This document shows, piece after piece, positions 45,536 through 58,770 of a stretch of DNA of 64,000 nucleotides; the first letter of the stretch is position 1; every line of letters begins with the position of its first letter. The position numbers and the translations under genes were made by a program. The stretch covers positions 122,014,240 to 122,078,239 of the forward strand of contig OY978525.1 in NCBI GenBank assembly GCA_963854835.1, in the 5' to 3' direction. Below the pieces are notes generated by a model. It was not told where the DNA came from. It made no database searches and was given only the letters and a program-made list of their open reading frames with translations. This stretch comes from Megamerina dolium (Eukaryota > Arthropoda > Insecta > Diptera > Megamerinidae).

Positions 45536-46390
45536 AAACATCTACCCCAATCATGGATGATGGTGTAGATGTTCCACCGTCGGACCATGACGAGGTTGGG
45601 AAAGCCATACCTAGGCTGAAAGAAAACAAAGCTTCGAGTGCTGATGGTCTACCTACCAAATCGTTTAAGACTGGAGGCGATGAACTGATCACAGGTTGAA
45701 ACATGCATCAGATCATATGCACAATTAGGTCAGAAGAAAGCTTGCCCGATGATTGAATGCTCAGTGTTCTCCGTCCCGTATATAAAAAGGAGACCCTACA
45801 ATTTCCACTAACTACTATGATATAAGTCTTCTAAGCACCGCATACAAGGTCCCATTGAGCGCACAGTATGAAAGATTGAAACCAATGCTCAGCAACCTAA
45901 TTAGACCTTATCAGTATGGTTTCAAATAAAAAAAGGTAATGAAAAAAGGAATTAACTCTTCACAACAATGTCTGAGTTTGGTATTTCTGCGAAGCTCATT
46001 CGTCTTTGCAGAATGGCACTGTATAACTCCCGTTGTGAAAATTGGAAAAGACCTCTCCCCGCCGTTTAATACCGAACGAGGTTTCAGACAAATTGTTTCG
46101 CTATCGAACGATTTCTTCGATGTTATTGTATTATTTAGAAAATAATACAAGCTGCTGACCTGCGACATAATGGCACTATCTTCAACAAACGGGTCATGCT
46201 GTTAACGTATGCCGACGATATTGACATAATCGGCATAAACACACATGCATTCAGTGCGGCATTCTCAGGGATGGATAGAGAGTGGCTTCGAATGGGTCTA
46301 ACGGTAAACGAGGGCAAGACGAAGTACTTAGTGTCAACAAACAAGTAGTCCGGGCGTCTTGGACAGCTCGTCATTGTTGATAATTACCCA
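45536..46390 (+). pseudogene. Third relic of the RGFRQGDSLS-type LINE
   Basis: The pieces in order are DGVDVPPSDHDEVGKAIPRL, KENKASSADGLPTKSFK, a damaged middle, then (about 46020-46150) FNTERGFRQIVSLS, followed by nucleotide-level matches to the ACGACATAATGGCACTATCT and GTAAACGAGGGCAAGACGAA segments of the copy at 15181. It is interrupted by many stops and frameshifts. It ends near a poly-A tract at about 46420-46434. Confidence 0.75.
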
Positions 46391-49300
46391 TTTTTTTAGC
46401 TTTTCTAATTTTCCCAACAAAAAAAAAAAAAAACAAAGTACCAAATATTTAGCTATAATTTTTCGGAAAAAGCCTAGTGCTGACCATAAAAGGTTACAGA
46501 ATTTCGATTTCAATTTCTAATGTCAAACTATGTTAAAAGTATACTTTTAATATGAAATTGGTTAAGTAAAAGGGAAAATACTTTTGTGTTTCTCACTTCT
46601 GAGTTGTATAGATTATTTGCTTCTCTTTCAAAAGAGCACTAAAAAATTCGTGTGCTCATTAAAATTTATATTATATTTGATTAAATGCGATATCAACATA
46701 ATAGATTGGAGAAAAATTAAGAAATTACAAAAAAAAAGGGCAAAAACAGTTCCGCGGTGCTCTGTAGGTATGCTGAATCGAGCATTCCAAATGAATAACT
46801 TTCAAAGTGAAAAGAAAAATACGAATTATGTGGTAGTTTTTAAAATACTCATCATTATGACTATGATATGAAAATGACAATACATCCTTTATTTTTGTAC
46901 TCAATTGGTGGGGAGAATTAAACATGGAATACGAAGTATAGGATAAGTGTGGTTGCAATAACCAAACTCAGATAAAGACATAATTAAGGGAATAATGATG
47001 AAAAAAGATGGTGATGTATATTAGAACCACAGCTTAATACAACCCTACACAAACATATGTACCTGAGTAAGCCATATTGAAATTAAAACTGATACCCAGA
47101 GTAGCAGCCTCCTAATGTACAATATATAATTGGGAAAAGTGAGTAAGCCGTTCTTTTTTTAAATAATGTGAATAAAAATTTGTAATGAATTTCTCTAGTT
47201 AGTTTCTTAACCATAACTAGCAAGGTGTACTGTGGCTTGTAAAAGCCATGAACTTGTAAAGTTTGTTCTACCACTTTATATAAATTTCGAAATTAGTGAG
47301 CGTTGGCTGATTGAAATATAAAATTTTCCCTAAAGTACTGTTGCATTTACAAGAAGATTTTGTAGTTTCAATATAAACTGATATTTCCAATATTTCGATT
47401 TGTCCCCTAATTACTTTTATTCGGTCAACTTTTATATCCAGTTGACCCAATTTCTGCTCGAGGCTTTTATGCGTTAAGTAAATAAATAATTCTTTTAAAG
47501 CGTTTTACGTTTCTTTCTAACACACTTAATTTAAAAATTTTCTGTTTTTTTTTTCTTTCTTCAGCATTTCGCTTATGTTTTCATAGAAATGAGTTTTCAA
47601 ATTGAACTTTCACCTGAAATGAGCTATTATTTGCATTTATTTGTTGGAAGATTCTTACGTTTGTTACCCAGCGACGTTGTAAAAGGGTAAAAATAACAAA
47701 AAGGACAATAGAAAAGAACCTTTAGTAATATTGACTACTGTTTTTAGGTTAATTATCAGTAATTTAATGTTCATTTATATGAAAGAAAAGACATCTAGGT
47801 GCTAGCTTGCTCATTGATACCGAAAACTTTGCACAAAAGCGTGTAGGAAAATGATAGGGAAATACATTCCAAAAAAAAAAAAAAAGTGTATGTTACCTGG
47901 TGCGAATGGGTTTAAAATGGATACCAATTTTAAAATCGACCTAGTGTCAAAGACGTATTTGAAAAATTGTAAAAACTTTTTCGACGTTTTTCGAGCTATC
48001 ACAATTAGCATGTAAGGATTCAGGATATATTCTTCCTGTACTTCGACCAGTAAGGTCCATTGTATACCAATTAAAGGCACCTAAATGAAAGAATGATTTT
48101 CCCCAACTACTGTGTGAAAAAAAATTCGCACACCATGACTGATACATAGGTTTTTAAGTTAAGATAAATTAAAATGACATACCAATAAAAATAATTTTGT
48201 TTAATTAAACCTTGCTGGCTATTGCTCTTATAACATCATTAAACATGAATAAGTATCTATCTCAGTAACAGCAACAGTTAGTATATTTTTGTTTATACTT
48301 AATTTCTTCGAAAGTGATTTGAATTATTAAATGAAATAAACGATAAAACATTTCCAAAGAAAAATTGACTACTTAATGAACTTTTGAAAAAAATTGAAAA
48401 TAAACTGACAGAAAAAAACCTAACTGTTTGTGACTTATGATGATTATATAAAGTCAGAAATAAGATAAGGTATTTATAATTTTGTAACCAGAATTTTGTT
48501 TTGCTTAGCATTTTCAAGGGAACCCTGCTTCACAAATCCACAGTTACGCAAGCAAAGAACAAATAAATCGTAGACAAACATCCCACAAAAGCATGGCAGC
48601 AGACAATTTAGCAAATTTATTTTTAAAAAGAAAACTAAAAATAAAGTAAATCGCAAGAGCTTTCCCCTATAAAGCAGTTTGTAACAATATTTAACATAAG
48701 TAGCACGTCGGCGCCATTAATATACAAGGCTACACACTCTGTAATATACACAAAATTAAGTATATCAATGATGAAGATAAATAAGAAGATGGATTATAAA
48801 AATAACCATACCGACAAAGAAATAGAAGATTGAGAAAAGAGTAGGACGAAAGCTAATAGACACAACAAATTTACAAAGAAGGTTTTAATTTAAAAAAAAA
48901 ATGTTTAAAAATATGAGGGGTAACACCACGCCGCGGCATTAGAAGAAAGAGCAGAGAAACAGTTAAAACAAACATTGAATTAAACTATAAACAAAGGACA
49001 AAAAGTAAATGCAGTTGCAACACTTTATTTATGCAACAAGAACAAAACTTACATCGGTGACAATTGGACATGATGCTTTACACGTACAATATATCACAAA
49101 GTTATATTGCACGTAGATACGTTAAGCAATGCAAGTGCATAAAGTTAATTGCCACAGCAATCAGAAGAAGAATTTCTCGTTTACGCTTTGGCAATAATAC
49201 CACAGACGCCAGCAGCGCAATGTTCTATACTCGTATTTTATAAGCCGAAAAAAAAACACAAATGACAAAAATAATCTAGAACAACGAGCACATTAACTAA

Positions 49301-50505
49301 CACGTCGATATTTGAAGCTCATAGTAAAATGCACAAAGATACAAGAAATTCATAATATGGAATGTAGATGAAACTGAAAAAAAAAAGAGAACTGAAGCAG
49401 TGGAAACAGTGAAAGTACACGTAAATAAATACATGCGATAAAAATTTTGACAGCAACAGCAATAGCAACAATGATAACGGCGCACATAAAATAACGGAAG
49501 CACTTAGGAAACGAGTAACGGATATGGAAATTGCGGCTGAATAATATTGCATGACCAAGGCAAACGATTTCATACGCATATATATGATAATATGTAATTT
49601 GTATCATAATAATGGTTGTAAATTGCATTATATCTATAATTATTAAAATACGAAACCCTCCTATGCTACAATACAGTTCGATATGTTTAAAGAAGTGATC
49701 GAGCGCCACTACTTGAACACAATATATTGGAGTGAAAGTACAATTATCGAAAGTTTTCGATAATTTTTCAAAAAATTTAAACAAATACCGAGTTTCAGTT
49801 CTATTGCTTTACATTTGTACGTAAAAAGTATAAAACCATATTTGTATAAAAAGTTGGCGTGGCTCATTACTCATTCGTACGTTAGTGAAAATAATCTCTC
49901 ATTTTCAATAAAATTGCTTAATAACACATAGAATGAAATGGACCAATCGACTAGGATACAACACAATACGCGTGTATACAATACAATTAACTATCGATTT
50001 GTATGGAGAGTTAAGCGGCGATCTTTATCAAGGAATAAAACTCTAAAGAGATCTAAAGGGATTTTTATTCCCCAGAGAATTAATTATCTATGCAATGTCT
50101 AAAAAATAAAAATTATTTCTCACTCGAATAGAGCAGATTTCGAATTTGTACGATTTACACAGTAATAAGTGAGGATTATAAGTAGCAACCGCCAAGCGGC
50201 ATTCTAATAAGATACTATATATGTAACATACAATGTAGGCGTAGATATAGCCGAAAGAAATACATATTTCAATAATTTGCTTAGTAACTAAAGCAAATAT
50301 AAATAGTGTGTGACAGTCATAAGTGACTGTATTAGCACTCGTTATATAGAAAAATATATAAGCAGACGGTATGAACAACACTTATACGTATACTTAACAT
50401 TTTAATTAATTGCAGCTGATACCCACATACATACACAGACCTACATGCACACAGCTCCATATGACTTGCCTAATTTCTTTGCAACAACAATATATAATAT
50501 ACAAT
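46391..50505. other. AT-rich intron or intergenic stretch
   Basis: Many short open frames occur on both strands, none with splice flanks plus coding character. A slightly GC-richer minus-strand stretch at about 47947-48147 (GRSTGRIYPESLHANCD) could be an old repeat. Confidence 0.4.
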
Positions 50506-50507
50506 TT

Positions 50508-50700
50508 TAATATTGAAAAGATTTTTCTTTCGAACGGTACCCACCTATCGACAAACAATGGACAATTCTCCCGGCAGTAAAACTCATAAAAAGTAATGTC
50601 ACAAGGATTCTGCCATTCGGGACCAGCCAATATAAGTAGATCCGTTCTAATACTGTCCAAAACTGAACACGCGCAACAGTACTGGAAAAGCTGTTCCGCC
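50508..50700 (+). mobile_element. Headless SINE copy
   Basis: It begins TTAATATTGAAAAGATTTTT, then CTTTCGAACGGTACCCACC, CCGGCAGTAA, AGTAATGTCACAAGGATTCT, GTTCTAATACTGTCC and ACAGTACTGGAAAAGC. The tRNA-like head and the last segment are missing. The overlapping minus-strand open frames are shadows. Confidence 0.75.
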
Positions 50701-51560
50701 CTTCAGGAAAACTGGATGCAACTAAACAGTTACAAATAAACATTTATTTACAACAACAACAAAATAGTCCCAACTTAAAAGACAGTGATTAAATTTGATA
50801 AATGATTTCACCAACGAAATTACCACTTACTAACAAACATGTTAGAAATAATCTCTTCGGCGCCGAATTTACTTTTAAATCGGCCCTACTCTGTTGTAAA
50901 AAATTTGTGTACGTAAATATGTACACACTTTGTTGTCGTTATTACTGTTATTGTTCTTTCACTCTACTTTATTTGTTCATGAATTGTTGAACTGTTGTTG
51001 TCGCTGTTGCATTGTACTATTTCCTTAATTTTATTACTTTATACAATATAAGACAGAGAACAAAAAGAGAAAAATAAATAAATGCAAACAACAATTATGA
51101 CATGAAGATAAATAAGTATAGGAACAGGTTAATGATGTTGGTGATAGTACGAATTAATAGTCCATATTCTATAAACTCTTCGTATTTTTCTTGTTGAAAT
51201 CCTAATTGCAAACTGGGTTAATTCTAATTGGATAGTTGATTGTTTAACAACTACTTGGCAATTTAAAATGTTGCAAGTTAAAGGAAAAATTATGAAGAAA
51301 AGCACAAGCACACGGAACGTATCCTCAGTTAATAATAATAATTTTAATCCCATTTCTATTTCGCAACCAGAAGAACAATATACACAAGAATTTGTAATCG
51401 TGTATGCGCTTGCATATTCAACTTTCAAAAAAAAAAAAATCATCACAGACTGAAGTTTACAAGGAAGAAGTGTACAAGTCATCTAATTGGTGCTTAATTA
51501 ATTATTATTATTACTCGGGGGCGATTATTAAGAGATGGCTCAATGGTCTTGGTACGTTAA
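50701..51560. other. AT-rich stretch without a supported gene
   Basis: A poly-A run lies at 51427-51439. No gene seen. Confidence 0.45.
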
Positions 51561-51619
51561 TATACATTAAAATGAAGATAATTTTTTCCAACTATATTTC
51601 CGTAATAAGTGCAAATGAA

Positions 51620-51885
51620 CTTGTATGAATTGTATTACTTGTGCCTTGTGGAGTTCTGCGAGATGTGCTGTAGAGACAAGAGCAATGAAAGAATTTGTTC
51701 TTTCTTCGCTTGAGATGAATAATGCTTGCATCTTTGAAGCAGTTTTGGAATAAGATGACCCTGATTGCACATCTTCGGATGATCGGTCCTGAGAACTTCG
51801 GGAATCTTTAATTTGTTGTGTGTTTTTAAACTGATAGTGAGGCTGGTATGCGGAGGTTTGATTTAAAACACTTTTGGTCCGGTTG
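51620..51885 (-). other. Candidate exon or exons of unknown gene
   Basis: The minus frame is open for about 90 codons with a coding-like composition: NQTSAYQPHYQFKNTQQIKD, SRSSQDRSSEDVQSGSSYSK and TASKMQALFISSEERTN. Within it TTGCTCTTGTCTCTACAG is a strong acceptor followed 29 bases later by CAA|GTAATA. Either the whole stretch or a 29-base microexon might be used. No family was recognised and a chance open frame is not excluded. Confidence 0.35.
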
Positions 51886-51899
51886 GAGATGTTTTGAGT

Positions 51900-52769
51900 T
51901 AAAATATAGAGTACCGTGTTTTAGTTACAGTCTAACAGTTCTCAGACACGAGCACCTAACTTTTTAAAAACTATAATCTGGATTTGTTAGACTTGACTCT
52001 AATAAGCCTCTCCATGACTTCATAAGTTAGTGTCATAAGTTCATACATTTCTTCCCATATTGAAATAAATTAGAGATTATTCGCACAAAGCCACCAACGC
52101 TTCGAGAAGTTTCAAGCAGCCAAATGATAAAACAACGCAGTCATATACGCATCAGATAAGCAAGCTACACACACGCTATATACTCTTTCATATTGTACAC
52201 TCTTAAAAGTGGCTAACATACACATCTATGTGTTCGTACGTACATAACATATGTATGAGCTTGACATTTGAACTATTCTTACGACTACGTACCTTCAGCA
52301 CTCAATTAACTCCCATTTAAATTAATTTCAGCATAAATTTTAAATGAGTACGAGAAATAACGTACATATAATGAAAATTGAAAATAAAGGGATACAATAT
52401 AAATGCAATTATATTTGCGTACACATACATAACATATAAGTATAGCAGATATAGTGAATGCGACAAACCGAAAGTATGAGGACCAGAAACCTTCCATTAA
52501 AAATAAAAATAAAAACGCACTCACATTGCCAAACACAATAGAAAACAGAATCAACAATTGTAGAATGAATGAATGTTCTAATGTGAATGAATGAACGAAC
52601 GAATTAATGAATGAGTGAGTACCGAATTGTACCAAACAGTGCCCGCAATCAGTAGAGTAATTAAAGTATACATACACACAGTCACTCACAAGAAAAATAA
52701 GGAATCATTTTGTACATTAAAATATAAAGATGTTAAACTATCCATACAAAGTATAAAAATTTTCAAATA
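51900..52769. other. AT-rich stretch without a supported gene
   Basis: An AATGAATGAACGAACGAATT-type degenerate tetramer run lies at about 52580-52620. Nothing else is supported. Confidence 0.45.
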
Positions 52770-52927
52770 TCCACCCCTTAATTGATAGCTTACCTGAAGC
52801 GGATAGGGGCATTATGTACTAAACATTTTTTATTTGACCGAGGAAAAAATAGCTATTTTTTCATCTCTTGACATTTTTTTAACAGTGCCTAGAACTTCTC
52901 AAGATCAGCTATCAATTAAGGGGTGGA
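52770..52927. mobile_element. Small MITE or hairpin element
   Basis: The arms are 21 bp and perfectly inverted, TCCACCCCTTAATTGATAGC plus T. Similarity continues outward: AAATTTTCAAATA on the left against AAAGTTGCAAATG on the right. The unit is about 158 bp, without coding content. GGTGGGTCAATGAAAAAGTT just outside the right arm (minus strand) resembles Tc1/mariner termini, so the true element may be longer. Confidence 0.65.
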
Positions 52928-52959
52928 CATTTGCAACTTTTTCATTGACCCACCGTAAT

Positions 52960-55665
52960 AGAGAATAACATACGATTGTGCTACAAGTGCTTGCATGCAA
53001 GTGCAAGTGCATATGAAAGAGCGAGTTCTAGTGTAGGCTTGAGTGTTCTTGTTTTGATTTTGATTTTTATATTTCTATTATATGTTATTTGTTTTTTTTT
53101 TTTGTATAAAGTGCGTCCTTGACATAAAGTCAACATAAAATAACCAACCACATCAAATTACGTAACAATTTCCGACAAATTAAATTCAAAAGCTTCGCTG
53201 TTTTCTTTTGTCTCATGTGGTTTATATATGCGACTTTGGTGAGGATGCCGTTGGTGCCTGCCTTCCTTCCTTCCTCTTTTGTGGTAAAATCCTCACAAAG
53301 TACATACGAATGACAAGCATAGGCGAATACATGTGCTCATAGTAAGAAGTCGAGCGTAGTAATGGCATATTTTACAATGAAATTACAGCGCATTAACATC
53401 ATATATATGCGCATATTTCTATGAGTACTTGTTGTACTTGTACATAATTGTATAGTGTGTGTGCGTGTTTGTAATAAATAATAATGTTAACAGAAACTCT
53501 TTAAATTACATTTACATATTTTCTACAAATGATTAATGAGTCTCGTACACATTTGTTTGTTATGAATATAATGCAGCACATGAGAGCAATATTTATATAT
53601 GCAAGTACTATTAGGGAAAATATTTAATAATATTTAGAAATATAATTTTTTCCATACATAATACTTGAACACTTCTTTATTTTAGTGAAATATACCCAAA
53701 TAAATATATTCATTAGAATGCATTTTCATTCTTCTTTTCTAATTCACTTGTAGTTATATTTAGAAGATAAAATGTATTTTAGTGAAAATCACGTTTCAAG
53801 TTGAAACAACATTTTAGTTCTTTGATAATTATACTCATTTAAAACGACATTTTAACTTAAATTTTAAAAACCTATCAGAAAGACCACTCTCTGTAAAATA
53901 ATATGTTCATATTTTCGTGAACGTGGTCGTAAGTCAACCGGGTTATCAACACTGAGAGCGTGTGGTCATGTAACATGACATTGCCAACAATTTCCATAAT
54001 TCCAGAATTTCCGAATCGTACTTAAATTGTTTAGCATATAAGAGCGTTTTTCGAGTCATGGTAATTCAATTTCCGATTGAAACCAGAAAAAATAGAAAAA
54101 CTGTTCCACACACGAAAGTAGGAGGTTCATCGTCCTTGTAGCAGCAACTTTTTCCCTTGCAGGTTAGAAGATGTGACGAGATACAATCAAATTTTCCTTA
54201 TAACCGTAATTATAAAGATATGCCTCAGAATCCATGTGTTTGAATTTTTTCATTGGGGGAGTATTGTAGCCATCTTGGGATTTCGATTTCGCTAATAAGT
54301 TTCGGGAAATTTTTATATAAACGAATTCCACTTCATGAGAGATTTCAGTTTAACACAATAATGCCAATCTACACCATCAATCAATAATTCATGGAGTCGA
54401 ATTTTAGCTTGAATTGAGATTGGTAAAAGTCATCCTGCCGAGTCAGAAAGTTTTGTGACAGATGAAAGAACATGTCGCTACATGACAGCATTTAATGTAG
54501 AAATTGGAATGACACTATATGAAAATGTGTCTGAAAGAACGTTCCATCGAATTTCGAGGGTTTTTGTGGAATTCCTGCGGATTCGACGATTTGAATTGCC
54601 TGATCAAATGCTTCACATACGGACTGGATGTCATGACCTTTTAAGGAGGAGGACATTTGTCGCAAAGGATATTCTTGTTTGAGTTACAGTTTTCAATTTT
54701 AAATGTACAGGAAAGGTGCTGACAGATTATTTTATCTAAAAAATTGTTATTGATTTCAATTCAATTCAACTCAATTCACTCTTGTTCTCCCTTTTCTTTT
54801 TTTGTTAATTTTTTGTATATGAATATGTGGTCAACCACCTTTGTATATAAATTAATATAGGTTTATTAATAGTTTTTGTTTTATACCTATGCATTATTCT
54901 TCTCTTAAACATATCGAACTGTTCTTGTTTGTTTGTTGTTTGACCCTAACAAACAAGTAAAGGATACCAATTACTTACATGCTAAAAACAAAGCTACGTA
55001 TGAAATGAATGTTTATATAATTGTGAATTGATGGAAAAATAATGTGAATAACGAAAAAATTTGGTTGCCTTCAAGCTTACAACATGCAAACAAGTAAAAA
55101 GTGAAAATTTCTGAACATTGGAATCAGTAATCATTGACTACCTACGTGTTTTAAAATACAATTTTTGGAAAATATGAAATAGAAAAAATAACGAATATTT
55201 GCACACATCAGAACAACTAAAACATCATATTTATGAATGGAAGAGGCTTCGCATATAAATAAGCGCACATACAGAGAAGTAATATGCAATGCTGCATAAA
55301 TATAGGATAAGTAGTATATGTTATCCATACTATTAGGAGTGTATTTACGTAAGACATAGTATTAGTGCCGTGAGTTGATCGGTATGTACAAATTCATGTA
55401 AGTACATGCTAATGCTAAAGTTGTCTATTACACTGTATAGCAGTAGTATTAGTAGTAGTAGTAGTTTTAGAATTAATATCTGTTGTATTAGTGTTAATGT
55501 GAGTGGTGATAGTAGTAATTGAGGTTGTTGCTGTTGTTGTTGTTGTTGTTTTTGTTAATGTTCTTAAAAATATTGTGTTGTCATCATTGGAATTGCATTT
55601 GGTCGTGTTGTTGCGATTATAATACGTGTGGTAAAGGTAGTAGTAGGAGCTTGGCACGTAATTAC
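52960..55665. other. AT-rich stretch, probable intron
   Basis: A region of slightly higher coding character lies at about 54430-54690. Short open pieces occur on both strands there, such as SVCEAFDQAIQIVESAGIPQ on the minus strand, and they may be a transposon relic. No gene could be modelled. Confidence 0.4.
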
Positions 55666-56005
55666 TTTCGGGTAATGATATTGATCGATGTTGCGACGAA
55701 CGATAACGTAAACGGCCAAATCCAGAAAATTGACGAACTCCAGCAAATAAACGACGACGTATACCAGTATCAGTAGAAATTTGCTGTTGCTGCTGCTGCT
55801 GCTGTTGCTGCTGTTGATAAAATTGTTGTTGCTGCTTCTGCTGTTGCAACACTGCGATTGCATTTATGTCACTACCAGTATAATAATTTATACCCATTCC
55901 GCTACTAGTATAGGCGGATGTTGAATGATTCGATACGGACGGCATGTTCATGGCTAAACGGTAATCTATCGTTTGTTGTTGTTGTTGTTTCGTGCACATA
56001 TTCAT
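55666..56005 (-). CDS. Candidate first coding exon with polyglutamine
   Basis: ATG at 56005 in context ACGACAATGA begins MNMCTKQQQQQTIDYRLAMN. It continues with YTSSGMGINYYTGSDINAIA, a glutamine-rich tract (plus-strand CTGCTG repeats at about 55781-55852), then GIRRRLFAGVRQFSGFGRL and RYRSSQHRSISLPE. A usable donor, CCGAAA|GTAATT, leaves one base. That phase fits the exon at 44354-44577, giving ISLPE-I-PEEMD. Beyond the donor the frame runs into Thr/Asn repeats and is probably intron. Assignment to a long isoform of the Stac-like gene is a hypothesis. Confidence 0.5.
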
Positions 56006-58615
56006 TGTCGTGATGGTTGTTGTTGTTGTTGTTGATATGATGGTGTTGTTAGTAGTGATTTTAAGCAATATCAAGCGAGAATTAAGTTACCAGCAAAGAA
56101 AGCAAATAACGAGTCATTAAGAAAATGTGTGATTTTTGCATTTTTGTTTTTTAATTTTTAGAAAAATATAAAAAAAAAAAATTAAATTTTAAGATTTTAG
56201 CAAAGAGTAATATTTGTGAATTTATTTCAATTTAAAGGATGATTATTTGCATTGGTTAATTTTGAGATATCGTGTATTTTCGATATTACGTATTACCCAG
56301 CTTTATTTCACACCCCAATTGATTGTTTTTAAAATATTTAAGTAAATTCTTAGCTATGCATATCATGTAAATGGGAATATTAAATAGCTTGGATATGAAA
56401 ATAATATCTTTTATGCGATTTTTAGTGTGCAGATAAATAATAAGCTTCAAGTCAAGTCTTCATATAATTTTTTAAACTAAAGCTACGTAAGGAAAAATTC
56501 AAGAATAGTAAGTTTCGCATTTGAAATTTGTATTCTCAAAAATGTTTAATCAAGCAAATATGCAGCATCGTTCTAATCGACACACCAATGAAGGAACGAT
56601 TCAAAAATTGCCTGCTATCGTTCATTCATGTATAAGTAGAAAATAAAATTTGTTTTCCAGTAGCAGAATACTGAAGGCATATATTTAAAATGCCATTGTT
56701 GACTAATGAATTCTTCATAGGCGAGTAACTGAACAAACGGTCATATATATGCGAATCGTTCAATCAAATTACTTCAACACGTACTGTTTATTTATAAGTG
56801 AAGCTTCATCAACAAAGGTTAACATGTTATACGCTAGCATGTACGTGAAGGATGCATTTTTGTTGTTGTTGAATCGTTCGTTCGAACACTCCAATTCTAT
56901 TTGAACATTCAAATTAAAAATTGAATTTTGATTTTGGTTCCTATTATCTTGTATATTCCCGACGTAGTAAGTTCTTACAAGTACCTTAAAGTCTTCAAGA
57001 TATAGTGAACCTTGATTTTATGAACTAGGATCAGAAGCAATTACAGAAGCCCTTCTTTAGGATCCAGAAGGATTTACCATCCCTAATAATTTTTTTTATG
57101 AAACTGCCCATATTGCAATGTGTTTCGTAGAACAGCTTTCAGAAGGAGTTTGTTTCAAGCACTTCAGTAATGCCAAAATTTGTTCATTCATTGCAAAATG
57201 TGATTTCGATATGAGAATTACATGTGTCTAAATCAAAAATAAATTCCTCTCTTGTTAGTTCCTAGGTTTCCCGATCGCAAAGTTAGCGCTTAACCGTTGC
57301 ACCATATGCCATGCTAAAATATTGGTGATTAAAGTGATGATAAAAATAAATTTCTCAAAAATATTGTTAAAACTTTTGTAGAAGTGTAATTGAATTTTTT
57401 GTCAAATATACTATTTCCAAAATGAAAAAAAAAAACGTTTGCACTATTTCAACATCTATCTAATTCGATTGTTATCTAGATGCAAACAAATTAATTGAAA
57501 TTATTGACCTCATTTCAATTTATTTGCTTAAAAATTTACATCCTCGCTTCTCGAGAAGGACTGCTGGAAGCAGTATGCATACGGCGATGTGAGATGTGTA
57601 TTTCACCTGCTTAAAATCTGTTCCACAATGTCTAATGTTGTCAAGGCCTTGAAAAATTTGCGACTGGGTTGTCAGATAATAAAATGCACACATACACGTT
57701 CGCAGTAAAATGACAATTTATTACCCAACTTTTAAGTGTATGTCGATGAGCATTACCAAAACCAGCAACAAAGGTAAGCAACAAAAGAAAAACAAAATTA
57801 TAATAACAACTCCTAGTTCTTAACTCGTCTCATGACTGGTTAATTCACTATAAATATATCTAGTACCTTGTATTGATGCATGTATTGTACATGTGTATGT
57901 GTACTGTGTAACTGCCAAAAACTCAAAGAATAAAATTAAGTTGACTAGCAGTATAATGCATTAAAACCATCCTCATAGCCAAATTACCACATACATAAAA
58001 ATAACTAACGACCTCAATAACAACTACGACTACTTAATACGTATATACACCTTCTACTTTAGCTGTGTACTACTCATATCACACTCACTTACTAACAATA
58101 ACAATAAGTGTACATGAAGTGTGAATCAACACCAAGTACCTATGTACACTTGTTGTAACGAGATGCTGTGAGAGTAAGTAATATAAGAGAGTACGTACAA
58201 GTGCAAGCGACTATGAAAATAAATTTTAAAATATTTGGTATTATAGCTATTGTATGATAGTAGTAATAACAGTAGAAGTGTACGGAAGTACAAGAAAATA
58301 ATTGTATTCAACAACACTACACTACAACACCAATTGCTTTTCAAGGACTACCGGTGGAGCATCGGTTGTTCGTTCAAACGCTCATTTGTCTATATTGGTA
58401 TGTATCTAGTAGATATTCTCACTGACACAGACACACTCTCGCAATGATAAGTCGAGGCATAAAAATAGTACATATCGTAAATGGGCAATTTTACACAAAG
58501 GCACTTAACACACACATACATAACAAACGTAAGTATATATCGGAACTAGTTTGAAAATAAATGTGATTGCATTGTTCCATATTTTGGAGCCACCTCTGAG
58601 AGGAGAGACGTTTTC
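56006..58615. other. AT-rich stretch without a supported gene
   Basis: It may include the 5' UTR and promoter of the exon at 55666-56005. No TATA box or initiator could be assigned. Confidence 0.4.
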
Positions 58616-58770
<155 letters not shown>

